Positions 17,146 to 25,104 of a stretch of DNA of 64,000 bases are shown here, piece by piece (position 1 is the first letter of the stretch; the number at the start of each line of letters is the position of its first letter). This stretch comes from UBA288 sp964461885 (GTDB lineage: Archaea > Halobacteriota > Methanomicrobia > Methanomicrobiales > Methanospirillaceae), in contig CAYWVY010000001.1 of NCBI GenBank assembly GCA_964461885.1, forward strand, positions 36,568 to 100,567, written 5' to 3'. A program made the translations under genes and the position numbers. A model generated the notes under the pieces. The model saw nothing but the letters and a program-made list of their open reading frames with translations. It was not told the DNA's origin and made no database searches.

Positions 17146-18093
17146 TCAGAGAAGGCCGAAGGACTTCAGGGTCACTTCGGGGTTGACGGCGCCCACGCGG
17201 TAGACGACGCCCTCTTCGAGCTCGTTGATAACGACCTCGGCCGGGCTGAAGAGAGAGGTATCGATCTGGTAGAAGTCGAAGTTCGCCTCCTTGAATATCT
17301 CGTAGAACGGCTTGCCGTACCCCTTGGACTTGCTCGACGGGATCCGGTCGAGGTAGTCCTTGATCTCAGGCGCACGCATGGTCAGCATGATCCGGCCGTG
17401 ATAGATGGTCGCGTCGTTGGTCGTACCCATAGCCTGCGTCGCGTCCTTCTTGACGGGCGGCACGGGTGCGGTCCCGATGGCGGCCGTGATCTTGGTCGTG
17501 TCGAAGCCGAGCTCGTTCAGCTTGTAGATCGCGGTCTCGACGCAGCGGCCTGAGACCTGGATCGAGCCGACGATCGAGGCCGTCGGCGCCACCACGGCGC
17601 AGACGCTGCCGACGTCGACATGACATTCGTTCGCGATCTTCTCCATCACCTCGCCGTTCGGCAGGTGATCGGACTCGAGGCAGATCACGGCCGAGTCGAA
17701 GTCGTCCTCGTACCCGATCACCTCGTAGGTATGCTTCGGCTTGAGCGAGAGCGCCCGCGCCGGGCCCGAGCCCATGGCGAAGTAGTTGCCGACCTTGACC
17801 GTCCAGCCGGCCTTCTGCGAGCCGAGGCAGGCTACCGACGGGAAGTCGGTGTTGACCTCGATGAACGGGAGCGGGATTCCCCCGATCTCCCCCATCGAGA
17901 AGTCGACTTCGCCCAGTCCGCCCATGCAGATCTCGGTGAAGGCGCGTCCTGCGGCATAACCGCCCCTCGTGCTGACGCCGCAGTCAACGATGCGAGCGCC
18001 GTTACTGAGTTCGTGGTAGGAGGCGTTGAACTCCTCCGCGAATTCGGCCAGGTTTTCGAATATCTCCAATGCCAGTTCGTTTACGCTGAGCAC
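17146..18093 (-). CDS. mch: methenyltetrahydromethanopterin cyclohydrolase
   Basis: Mch hydrolyses methenyl-H4MPT in the C1 branch of methanogenesis, working in the reverse direction during CO2 reduction. The 315-residue protein matches the family throughout: MLSVNELALEIFENL, GARIVDCGVSTRGGYAAG, LGEVDFSMGEIGGIPLPF, and NATIYHG-like NDATIYHGRIMLTMR, ending EVTLKSFGLL. It starts with GTG at 18093. The gene stands alone between a convergent regulator pair and the cdc6 gene. Together with mfnB and cofE it marks the host as a methanogen using the standard H4MPT pathway. Confidence 0.96.
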   Translation of the reverse strand: MLSVNELALEIFENLAEFAEEFNASYHELSNGARIVDCGVSTRGGYAAGRAFTEICMGGLGEVDFSMGEIGGIPLPFIEVNTDFPSVACLGSQKAGWTVKVGNYFAMGSGPARALSLKPKHTYEVIGYEDDFDSAVICLESDHLPNGEVMEKIANECHVDVGSVCAVVAPTASIVGSIQVSGRCVETAIYKLNELGFDTTKITAAIGTAPVPPVKKDATQAMGTTNDATIYHGRIMLTMRAPEIKDYLDRIPSSKSKGYGKPFYEIFKEANFDFYQIDTSLFSPAEVVINELEEGVVYRVGAVNPEVTLKSFGLL

Positions 18094-18162
18094 ACGCTGA
18101 ACCCCCGTATGCCAATAAGGAGAGCTGCAAACGAGATAAGACTTGCCAAAACGTCTCTGCGA

Positions 18163-19287
18163 TTACTTAAGTCTCTCGAGGATCCGCTCGGGTTCGTACC
18201 TGAGGTTGATCGTTCGCGTGCGCCCTCGACCAGCGCGGAAGGTGATGTCGACGAGGCGCATGGCCTCGAGTTTGGTCACGATCTCGTAGTAGCGCGTGTA
18301 CCGGAGCCCGAGCTCATCGCGGATCTCGTCGAAGAGCTCGCCCGAGGTGATCTCCCGCTCTGCAGACGCCCGGGCGATACGGTCGAGCACGCCCCGCTCG
18401 TCGGCATCGAGCGTCCGGATCACCGCGTCGAGGTGGAGGAAGCGGGACGCCGTGTAGGCGCGGAGGACGTCTTTTTCTTCGATGCGCCGCCGTCCCTCCA
18501 TCTCGGCCGCGATCCCGGCCCGCTTGAGGAGGTCGATCCCGACCCGGAGGTCGCCCCCCTTCATGGTCTGATCGACCACGAGGTCGAGCTGCTCGCCGGG
18601 CAGGACACCCGGATAGAAGCCCTGCCGCGCGCGCTCGTCCAGGATGGCCCGGACCTCGTCGGACGAGTAAGGGCTGAAGTAGACCTCCCCCGGGCGGAAG
18701 ATCGACTGCGCGCGAGCGTCGAGCCGGTCGGCGAGCTGGATCGAGAGGTCGGACAGGATCACGATCACGCCGATCTTCGTGCCGGGGTAGACCTCGTGAG
18801 TCCGCAACAGCGAGTAAAGCACGCGGTTCAGCTCGTTCTCGTAGAGCAGGTAGTTCGCGTCGTCGAGCGCGACCACGAGGATCTTCTGCTCCCGTTCGAG
18901 AACCCGGGCGACGGCGTCGAAGACCTTCTTGGTCGACGTCCCCCCCGAGCTGCGCGGAAGGTGGCCCGAGACCTGGCCGTAGACCTCGGAGATGATCCCG
19001 AAGGTCGTGTTGTCGATCTGGCAGTTGACGTAGACCGGCACGAGCGCCTTCGTGGTCTCCTCGACCTCGGTGAAGAGCTTGCGGATGGTTGTGGTCTTCC
19101 CCGTTCCGGGCGGACCCCGGCAGACCGTGTTCAGGGGGCGGGCCCCCCGGAGCCCCGGCCGGAGCTGGAACGCGAGCTCATGCATCTGCGCTTCCCGGAA
19201 GTTGAACTGTTCCGGGACGAAGTCGGGATCGAAGACCTCGGGATCGCGAAAGAGCGTCTCGTCCCAGTTCAGCAGGTGGCGTGTCAC
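18163..19287 (-). CDS. cdc6: Orc1/Cdc6 replication initiator
   Basis: This AAA+ protein marks and opens archaeal replication origins. The sequence has the Walker A loop RGPPGTGKTTT, the Walker B/sensor region ILVVALDDANYLLYENE, DLSIQLADRLDARAQSIF, sensor 2 GDLRVGIDLLKRAG and a C-terminal winged helix (GELFDEIRDELGLRYTRYYE). I take the GTG at 19287 (VTRHLLNWDETLF) as the start, giving 374 residues, since the family begins there; the ATG at 19353 would overlap the previous gene by 44 bases. The upstream zinc-ribbon gene ends 22 bases before this GTG and is likely co-transcribed. I see no convincing origin recognition boxes beside it. Confidence 0.92.
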   Translation of the reverse strand: MTRHLLNWDETLFRDPEVFDPDFVPEQFNFREAQMHELAFQLRPGLRGARPLNTVCRGPPGTGKTTTIRKLFTEVEETTKALVPVYVNCQIDNTTFGIISEVYGQVSGHLPRSSGGTSTKKVFDAVARVLEREQKILVVALDDANYLLYENELNRVLYSLLRTHEVYPGTKIGVIVILSDLSIQLADRLDARAQSIFRPGEVYFSPYSSDEVRAILDERARQGFYPGVLPGEQLDLVVDQTMKGGDLRVGIDLLKRAGIAAEMEGRRRIEEKDVLRAYTASRFLHLDAVIRTLDADERGVLDRIARASAEREITSGELFDEIRDELGLRYTRYYEIVTKLEAMRLVDITFRAGRGRTRTINLRYEPERILERLK

Positions 19288-19309
19288 GGGGATGAATGGA
19301 GCGGCCGCC

Positions 19310-19852
19310 TCAGAGGCTCTGGATACATTTCTTGCAGAGGACCCTCGAGACAAAGAGCCGGCTCGTCTTCTCTTCGGCCGCGCTCACGGCCGCGCCGCAC
19401 TCCTCGCAGACGGCGCCGGTGGGCGAGGGGGCCGGTGCCTTGGCAGGAGCCTTCGCGGGGGGCTTTGCCACGGGCTTCGGGGTGGGAGGGGCCTCTGTGG
19501 GAAGCTCGGCCGCGGGCGGCTCGAGCGTCGGCGGCTCCGGGACGAGGGGCTCGATCTCCGGCTCGGTCTTCGGGGCCTTGACAGGTTCCGCCGCTACCGT
19601 CTTCGGCGCGGCGGGGACAGAGTCTTCCGTTCCTTCGCCGATCGCGCCCTTCAGGACGCGCTTGCGGTAGTGAGAGATCAGCTCCTCCGTCTCTTCGTTG
19701 CCGCGCCCGAAGAGGGCGAGGGTCTGGTCGAGGAACGCGATCAGGGAGCGGACGTCCTCCTCGCTCTCGACATCGTCCTCGATCTCGATCCGGAGGCTCT
19801 CGTAGTTTTTGAGGTTGACCGTGACTCCGACAGTGATTTCCCGCTTCGGCAT
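19310..19852 (-). CDS. zinc-ribbon protein with Pro/Ala-rich linker
   Basis: The 180-residue protein has three parts. Residues 1-70 form a compact domain (REITVGVTVNLKNYESLRIE, then acidic helices). Residues 80-145 are a low-complexity linker rich in Pro, Ala, Glu and Lys. Residues 148-180 carry two CxxC knuckles (CEECG and CKKC) of a zinc ribbon. Start ATG 19852 gives MPKREITVG; an earlier in-frame ATG at 19870 is less likely. It precedes cdc6 by 22 bases. I do not recognise a family; the shape suggests a single-strand nucleic acid or protein adaptor, and the cdc6 linkage hints at replication, but that is inference. Confidence 0.75.
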   Translation of the reverse strand: MPKREITVGVTVNLKNYESLRIEIEDDVESEEDVRSLIAFLDQTLALFGRGNEETEELISHYRKRVLKGAIGEGTEDSVPAAPKTVAAEPVKAPKTEPEIEPLVPEPPTLEPPAAELPTEAPPTPKPVAKPPAKAPAKAPAPSPTGAVCEECGAAVSAAEEKTSRLFVSRVLCKKCIQSL

Positions 19853-19996
19853 ATTGTTCACCAGTCTCACATTGCCGCGATGCCGCTTATTAATGCGTCG
19901 GTTGAATCACGGGGGCGCACCGCCCCCGCAGAAAAAACTCAATAGCCCGGACCGCCGTAACTCTTGTGTGTCCGTCCCCCCGGGCGGCTCGCCGGC

Positions 19997-20054
19997 CGGC
20001 AGATGATGAGAGTTACCCCCACTGAAACGTGATGACGCAAGGGGGCTGATGCCG
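19997..20054 (+). ncRNA. candidate C/D box methylation-guide sRNA
   Basis: All elements of an archaeal C/D sRNA occur in order on the plus strand: C box ATGATGA (20003-20009), a 12-base guide (20010-20021), D' box CTGA (20022-20025), spacer AAC, C' box GTGATGA (20029-20035), a 10-base guide (20036-20045) and D box CTGA (20046-20049). A perfect 5-bp terminal stem, CGGCA/TGCCG, closes the ends. The guides predict targets TGGGGGTAACTC and CCCCCTTGCG; I cannot name the target RNA. The guides contain CCCCC and GGGGG, which could pair with each other, so a plain hairpin is the alternative reading. It lies three bases beyond the apgM stop, antisense to apgM transcription. Confidence 0.65.
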
Positions 20055-20056
20055 AC

Positions 20057-21214
20057 TTACGACCGCCCGAGCAGGAGCGGCAGGAGCGCTGTCGCCGCGA
20101 GCCGCCCGAGATCTCCCTTCTCCGCTTCCTTCTCCGAGTAGCGGCGCGTATCGTCCGTGCCAAGCCCCCTGACGGCGACTGGCACGGCCTCACGAGTGTG
20201 TGTCCTGAGCCGGATCGGGGTCGCGTGGTCGGGCAGGACGGCGATCACCCCGTCGAACCCGTCGATGAGCACCCCGAGCATCTCGTCCACGTGTTCGATT
20301 GCGCGCACCTTCTCCTCGATAGAGCCCATGTGACCGGCCTCGTCCGGCGCCTCGACGTGGCAGTAGACGAAGTCGAGACGATCCAGGGCGGCGAGCACGG
20401 CCCGGGCCTTGCCCTGGAAGTCCGTGTCCAGGTATCCCGTGGCACCCGGCACGGCGATCACCTCGAGACCCGCGTACCGGGCGATCCCGTTCAGCAGGTC
20501 AACGGCCGAGATCATCCCACCCGCGACCCCGAACCGGTCAGAGAACAGCGGCAGCGTCGGCCGCCTGCCCCCGGACCAGGGCCAGATCCCCGTCGCTGGC
20601 GGTTTCCCGGCTGCGATCCTGGCCTGGTTGACCGGGTGATCGGCGAAGATCTCCTCCGCCGCGGCCATGCACGCGAGCAGGATATCGCGGTCAGGGCCGG
20701 TGGGGAGATACGGGTCGATCTGCTGACCGACGATGTCGTGCGGCGGCGTGCCCCGGCCGCCGGCGGCGCGCGGGACGACGAGCAGGTTCCGGTACGAGAT
20801 CCCGGGTTCGACGCGGACGGAGGGGATCGCAGGCTGGAGCGCCCCGAGGAGCGCGGCCCCCTCCGCGCTCGTGATGTGGCCGGCCGAGAAGTCGGTCATG
20901 GCCCCGTCCTTGACCGTGACCAGGTTGCAGCGGTACGCCACGTCGTCCTCGCCGAGCTCGACGCCGATGTTCGCGGCTTCGAGCGGCCCCCGGCCCGTGT
21001 AGAACCGGGCGGGGTCGTACCCGAGCAGGGAGAGGTTCGCGACGTCCGAGCCGGCCTCGTACCCGTCGGGCACGGTCGCGACGAGGCCCGTCCGTCCTTC
21101 GCGGGCGACCCGGTCCATGTTCGGGGTCTGTGCGTACTCCAGCGGGGTGAGCCCGCCGAGCTCGGCGAGGGGCTCGTCGGCCATCCCGTCGCCGAGGAGG
21201 ATGACGGCCTTCAT
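20057..21214 (-). CDS. apgM: cofactor-independent phosphoglycerate mutase
   Basis: ApgM interconverts 3- and 2-phosphoglycerate using two metal ions, for gluconeogenesis from pyruvate. The 385-residue product belongs to the alkaline-phosphatase superfamily: MKAVILLGDGMADEPLAELG with the metal-binding Asp, then DVANLSLLGYDP with the phosphorylated serine. It ends with VYCHVEAPDEAGHMG and VLPDHATPIRLRTH, which supply the metal-binding histidines and aspartates. It starts at 21214, overlapping the epimerase stop as ATGA, so the two genes form an operon. The archaeal form is distinct from bacterial GpmI. Confidence 0.93.
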   Translation of the reverse strand: MKAVILLGDGMADEPLAELGGLTPLEYAQTPNMDRVAREGRTGLVATVPDGYEAGSDVANLSLLGYDPARFYTGRGPLEAANIGVELGEDDVAYRCNLVTVKDGAMTDFSAGHITSAEGAALLGALQPAIPSVRVEPGISYRNLLVVPRAAGGRGTPPHDIVGQQIDPYLPTGPDRDILLACMAAAEEIFADHPVNQARIAAGKPPATGIWPWSGGRRPTLPLFSDRFGVAGGMISAVDLLNGIARYAGLEVIAVPGATGYLDTDFQGKARAVLAALDRLDFVYCHVEAPDEAGHMGSIEEKVRAIEHVDEMLGVLIDGFDGVIAVLPDHATPIRLRTHTREAVPVAVRGLGTDDTRRYSEKEAEKGDLGRLAATALLPLLLGRS

Positions 21215-22146
21215 GCGGCACCCAGCTGGGCCCGGATGGCGATCTGCATGCTCTCGCGCGACCCGAGCGGGGGGCGCCAACCGAGGGACTTCAGGCGATC
21301 GATGGCGAGGCGCATGCGCGGCACATCTCCGACCCAGCCGCGGTCCCCGCCCGTGAAGCGGTACTCGACGTCCTCGAGCTCCATTGCGTCGGTCACGAGG
21401 TCCGCGATCGCCACGACGTCGATCCAGTCCTCGGAACCAATGTTGACCGTATTGATCGTCTCCGTCGCGTGGTCGCAGACGTGCAGGAACGCGTCTACGC
21501 ACGCGCGGGCCTCGAGGTAGGACTTGGTCTGTCGGCCGTCGCCGAGGATCTCGAGAACGCGCGGGTCGGCCCGTAACTTGTGAATGAAGTCCCACGAGAC
21601 GCCGTGGTTCGACCGCTCCCCAACGATGTTCGCGAACCGGAAGACGAACGCGCGCATCCCGAACGAGTGGCAGTACGCGCCGATCATCGCCTCGCACGCG
21701 AGCTTACCCCCGCCGTAGACCGAGATCGGGACCAGCGGGGCGTAGTCCTCGGGGGTCGGGATCACGGTCGCCTCGCCGTAGACGGTCGAGGTGGAGGTGA
21801 ACGCGATCTCGGGCACGTCCGCCTCCCGCATGGCCTCAAGCACGCGGAAGGTCGCGACCACGCTCTCCTCAAACATCGAGGTGGGCGAGGACGCGCCCCC
21901 CCGGACGTCGGGGTTGGCCGCCACGTGGTAGACCCGGCCGGCACCCCGGAGCCGCGCCTGCCAGCCGTCCCGGAGCAGGTCCGCGACCAGGAGCTCGACC
22001 CGCCCGCCGTTGAGGTGGGCCGTGAGGTTCCCCTTTTCACCGGTCGACAGGTTGTCGATCACCAGCACCTCGTCGCCCCGCGCGACGAGCGCGTCCACGA
22101 GGTGCGAACCGATAAACCCGGCCCCGCCGGTCACGACGCTGAACAT
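21211..22146 (-). CDS. NAD-dependent nucleotide-sugar epimerase/dehydratase
   Basis: The 311-residue extended-SDR protein has the NAD loop VTGGAGFIGSHLVDAL at its start, a Ser-Thr-Tyr catalytic set in FTSTSTVYGEA and the YGGGK (YxxxK) motif near residue 143, and FRFANIVGERSNHGV. It is GalE-like and probably epimerises UDP-glucose or UDP-N-acetylglucosamine; the exact sugar cannot be read. It heads an operon with apgM (ATGA overlap). Products would feed S-layer and surface glycan assembly, as encoded by the GT4 cluster further on. Confidence 0.88.
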   Translation of the reverse strand: MFSVVTGGAGFIGSHLVDALVARGDEVLVIDNLSTGEKGNLTAHLNGGRVELLVADLLRDGWQARLRGAGRVYHVAANPDVRGGASSPTSMFEESVVATFRVLEAMREADVPEIAFTSTSTVYGEATVIPTPEDYAPLVPISVYGGGKLACEAMIGAYCHSFGMRAFVFRFANIVGERSNHGVSWDFIHKLRADPRVLEILGDGRQTKSYLEARACVDAFLHVCDHATETINTVNIGSEDWIDVVAIADLVTDAMELEDVEYRFTGGDRGWVGDVPRMRLAIDRLKSLGWRPPLGSRESMQIAIRAQLGAA

Positions 22147-22186
22147 CGTATCATTATAGGGCGCCCACCCCTATACGAGTACTGCG

Positions 22187-23059
22187 ATGTATCTCGGGAT
22201 CGACCACGGTACGACCGCCATGCGCTTTGCCACCGAGTCCGGCGCCTTCAAGATCTCCCGGCCCGACGCCTGCGCCTTCGAGCTCCGCGAGCTCGAACGA
22301 CTCGGTCCGCTCGGCTCGATCGAGGGGTGCGCGCTCTGCTACTCGATGGGCGACGGGATCAGCGCCATCACTGCAATCGATCGCGTCGCAAACCGCGGCA
22401 TCGTGAGCCGGGAGGGCGCTGGCGAGCACGTAGGCGGCGGCACGCGCGTCTTCGACGTCATGGCCTCGAGCGGCATCCCGACGGTCGTCATCCCCGGGCT
22501 GCACCGGGACTCGCCGACGGACCCGCGGTTCAAGGCCTACTCGCACCAGACGAGCCCCGAGAAGATCGGGATCGCGTACCTCGCCGCTCTCGAGCACGGC
22601 CCCGACGTCGTGGTTGCGGACATCTCCTCGAACACGGTCTCGCTCGTGGTCCGCGACGGACGCGTCCTGGGCGCGTTCGATGCCTGCGTCTTCGCCCCGG
22701 GCATGCGCCACGGCGCGCTCGACGTGGCCGCGATCCGGCGGATCGATAGGGGTGAGGAGACCGCGAACCAGGCCTTTCTCCATGCCGGGGTCGCGTACAC
22801 CATGCCCGAACCCGAACGGCTCGGGGCGATCGCGATGTTCGCCGCGATGGAGTGTGCGGCCCTGCTCCTGCTCGCACCGGAGTCCACGGTCGTGCTCGCA
22901 GGATCGCTTGCGCCGGCCGTGGCGGATGAGGTGGCGGGCCTGTTGGGCCGACCCGTCGAGGTCCGGGACGAGTGGGCCGCGGCTGAAGGTCTTGTCCGGA
23001 TTGCCCGCGACGTCTTCGGCGGCGCCGACGAGATCCTGGGGATCCCGGTCGCCCTCTGA
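22187..23059 (+). CDS. methanogenesis marker protein 12
   Basis: The 290-residue protein has the ASKHA fold pattern of the marker 12 family found in methanogens: MYLGIDHGTTAMRFA is the phosphate-1 loop, DVVVADISSNTVSLVVRDG the second, and VVLAGSLAPAVADE the adenosine loop. Family members are nearly universal in methanogens but their reaction is unknown; the fold implies ATP binding and perhaps kinase or activase activity. It precedes the pyruvate synthase operon, which has its own promoter. The assignment is by recollection of the family pattern. Confidence 0.85.
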   Translation: MYLGIDHGTTAMRFATESGAFKISRPDACAFELRELERLGPLGSIEGCALCYSMGDGISAITAIDRVANRGIVSREGAGEHVGGGTRVFDVMASSGIPTVVIPGLHRDSPTDPRFKAYSHQTSPEKIGIAYLAALEHGPDVVVADISSNTVSLVVRDGRVLGAFDACVFAPGMRHGALDVAAIRRIDRGEETANQAFLHAGVAYTMPEPERLGAIAMFAAMECAALLLLAPESTVVLAGSLAPAVADEVAGLLGRPVEVRDEWAAAEGLVRIARDVFGGADEILGIPVAL

Positions 23060-23082
23060 CCCCGTATGTCTCCGGGCAGAGA

Positions 23083-23090
23083 TTTATATT
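23083..23090 (+). promoter_or_regulatory. TATA box of the por operon
   Basis: TTTATATT lies 31-38 bases before the porC ATG in an A/T-rich patch (GATTTATATTGATTTATC), in good position for a transcript starting near 23112. Confidence 0.55.
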
Positions 23091-23120
23091 GATTTATCAT
23101 GTAAGATTAAGGGACGCACT

Positions 23121-23672
23121 ATGCAGGAGCTACGCATCCATGGCAGGGGCGGCCAGGGCTCGGTCACCGCGGCCGAACTGATCGCGGTCGCCGCGTTTGA
23201 GGGCGGGAAGTTCGTCCAGGCCTTCCCGGCCTTCGGCGTCGAACGGCGCGGCGCACCGGTCCAGGCCTTCGTCCGGTTCAGCGACCGGCCTATCCGGCTT
23301 CGGAGCCAGGTCTACGAGCCGGACTTCGTGATCGTCCAGGACCCGACCCTGATCCGGGACGTCGACGTCTTCAAGGGCATGAGTCAGGGCGGCATCGCGA
23401 TAATCAACACCGAGCGGGCGCCGGACTTCCCGGTACCCGCCGGCGTCCGCGTCCTGACCCTCGACGCGACCACGATCGCGCTCGAGACCCTGGGGCTGCC
23501 GATCACGAACACGGCCCTGATGGGCGCGTTCGCGGCCGCGACGGGCCTGGTCTCGTTCGACACCCTCGCGGACGCGCTCCGGCATCGGTTCCCCGGCGCG
23601 CTCGCCGAGAAGAACATCGCTACCGCGCGCAGGGCCTTCGACGAGATGAAGGCCAAGGCGGAGGCGGCCTGA
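23121..23672 (+). CDS. porC: pyruvate:ferredoxin oxidoreductase gamma subunit
   Basis: PorC is the gamma subunit of pyruvate synthase, which in methanogens carboxylates acetyl-CoA to pyruvate with reduced ferredoxin. The 183-residue sequence shows the family start MQELRIHGRGGQGSVTAAEL, then FPAFGVERRGAPVQAFVR and LGLPITNTALMGAF. The order gamma-delta-alpha-beta is typical of archaeal por operons. Its stop overlaps the porD start (TGATG). A TATA box lies about 35 bases upstream of this first gene. Confidence 0.94.
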   Translation: MQELRIHGRGGQGSVTAAELIAVAAFEGGKFVQAFPAFGVERRGAPVQAFVRFSDRPIRLRSQVYEPDFVIVQDPTLIRDVDVFKGMSQGGIAIINTERAPDFPVPAGVRVLTLDATTIALETLGLPITNTALMGAFAAATGLVSFDTLADALRHRFPGALAEKNIATARRAFDEMKAKAEAA

Positions 23673-23932
23673 TGGCGCTCAACGTCGGTTGCACGGCCGC
23701 GCCAGGCCGCTCGGCAGAGAACAAGACCGGTTCGTGGCGTATCTTCATACCGAGGTTCGATCACGAAGCCTGCTCGAAGTGCGGCATGTGCCAGCTGATC
23801 TGCCCCGAGGGCTGCATCCGCGAGACCGAGGAGAAGGAGTTCGTGCCCGATTACGACTACTGCAAGGGCTGCGGCCTCTGCGCCGAGGAGTGCCCGAAGA
23901 AGGCGATCACCATGCAACAGGAGGAGAAGTAA
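23672..23932 (+). CDS. porD: pyruvate:ferredoxin oxidoreductase delta subunit
   Basis: This 86-residue ferredoxin-like subunit has two full [4Fe-4S] motifs, CSKCGMCQLICPEGC and CKGCGLCAEECPKKA, and shuttles electrons between the active site and ferredoxin. The N-terminal 30 residues, with RSAENKTGSWRIFIP, are the usual PorD leader. It overlaps porC and porA by one base each, so all four subunits are translated from one message. Confidence 0.95.
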   Translation: MALNVGCTAAPGRSAENKTGSWRIFIPRFDHEACSKCGMCQLICPEGCIRETEEKEFVPDYDYCKGCGLCAEECPKKAITMQQEEK

Positions 23933-25104
23933 TGGCGCTCGAGATCATGGAGGGCTCGATCGCGGTCGCCCAGGCCGTCCGGCGCTGCCGGCCGCAGGTG
24001 ATCTCCGCGTACCCGATCACGCCCCAGACACACATCGTCGAGGCGCTCGCCGAGATCGTCGCGAACGGCGAGCTCGCGGCGGATTACATTACGGTTGAGT
24101 CCGAGTTCTCGGCCCTCTCGGCCTGCGTGGGCGCGGTCGCGGCCGGCTCGCGCTCGTACTCGGCCACGACCTCGCAGGGGCTTGCCCTGATGTTCGAGGT
24201 CTGCTTTAACATGGCCGGGATGCGCCTGCCCCTCGTGATGACCATCGCGAACCGCGCGCTCGGCGCGCCGCTCTCGATCTGGAACGACCAGCAGGACTCG
24301 ATCTCGCTCCGCGACGCCGGCTGGCTCCAGTTCTACGCCGAGGACAACCAGGAGGCCGTCGACCTCCACTACATCGCTTACCGGGTCTCGGAGGACCACC
24401 GCGTGCTCCTGCCGGCGATGGTCTGCTTCGACGGGTTCATCCTATCCCATACGTACGAGCCCGTGGACATGCTCTCCCAGGAGCAGGTCGACGCGTTCCT
24501 GCCGCCGTTCGTGCCCAAGTTCATGCTCGACGCGAAGGCCCCGGTCTCGATGGGAATGTACGCGACCCCCGACTACTACCTCGAGTTCCGGTACGAGACG
24601 GACCAGGCCCAGAAGCGGGCGCTCGAGGTGATCCGTGAGGCCGGGTGCGAGTTCGGCGAACAGTTCGGCCGCGACTATTCGACCCTTGTCGAGTCGTACC
24701 GGATGGAGGACGCCGAGACCGCGATCGTTGCCCTGGGCTCGATCTGCGGTACGACCAAGGACGCGATCGACGAGATGCGCGATGAGGGGAAGAAGGTCGG
24801 GCTGGTCCGGATCCGCTGCTTCCGCCCGTTCCCGGCCGAGGACCTGAAGGCGGCCCTCGCGGGCGTCGAACGGATCGCCGTGCTCGACAAGAACGTCGTG
24901 CTCGGCGCCGGCGGCGGCACGGCCCGGGGCGCGGTCGCGCTCGAGGTCCGGGACGCCCTCTACGGTGAGTCCGTCCCGGTTCTCGACTACATCCTCGGCC
25001 TCGGCGGCCGGGACATCCGGATCGGGGACATCAAGAACGTCGTTGCGCTCTGCGAGCGGGGCGAGGGAGACCGTTTCTACGGCCTTCGCACGGAGGTGCT
25101 CTAG
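23932..25104 (+). CDS. porA: pyruvate:ferredoxin oxidoreductase alpha subunit
   Basis: The 390-residue alpha subunit has the N-terminal pyrimidine-domain motif VISAYPITPQTHIVEALAE and ITVESEFSALSACVGA, then TTSQGLALMFE. PDYYLEFRYETD and the domain II strand CFRPFPAEDL follow towards the C-terminus. It binds thiamine pyrophosphate together with PorB. The ATG at 23932 shares a base with the porD stop (TAATG). A longer upstream frame is only readthrough of porD in another phase. Confidence 0.95.
   Translation: MALEIMEGSIAVAQAVRRCRPQVISAYPITPQTHIVEALAEIVANGELAADYITVESEFSALSACVGAVAAGSRSYSATTSQGLALMFEVCFNMAGMRLPLVMTIANRALGAPLSIWNDQQDSISLRDAGWLQFYAEDNQEAVDLHYIAYRVSEDHRVLLPAMVCFDGFILSHTYEPVDMLSQEQVDAFLPPFVPKFMLDAKAPVSMGMYATPDYYLEFRYETDQAQKRALEVIREAGCEFGEQFGRDYSTLVESYRMEDAETAIVALGSICGTTKDAIDEMRDEGKKVGLVRIRCFRPFPAEDLKAALAGVERIAVLDKNVVLGAGGGTARGAVALEVRDALYGESVPVLDYILGLGGRDIRIGDIKNVVALCERGEGDRFYGLRTEVL

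Noticed and set aside
17620..19581. 653-residue plus-strand open frame across mch and cdc6
   Set aside because: Both strands cannot be real; mch, cdc6 and the zinc-ribbon gene have strong family motifs on the minus strand.
20016..20045. Origin-recognition-box-like ACTGAAAC followed by a G-string near cdc6
   Set aside because: The dyad element is one base short and the G-run is too far away; the C/D box reading explains every element better.
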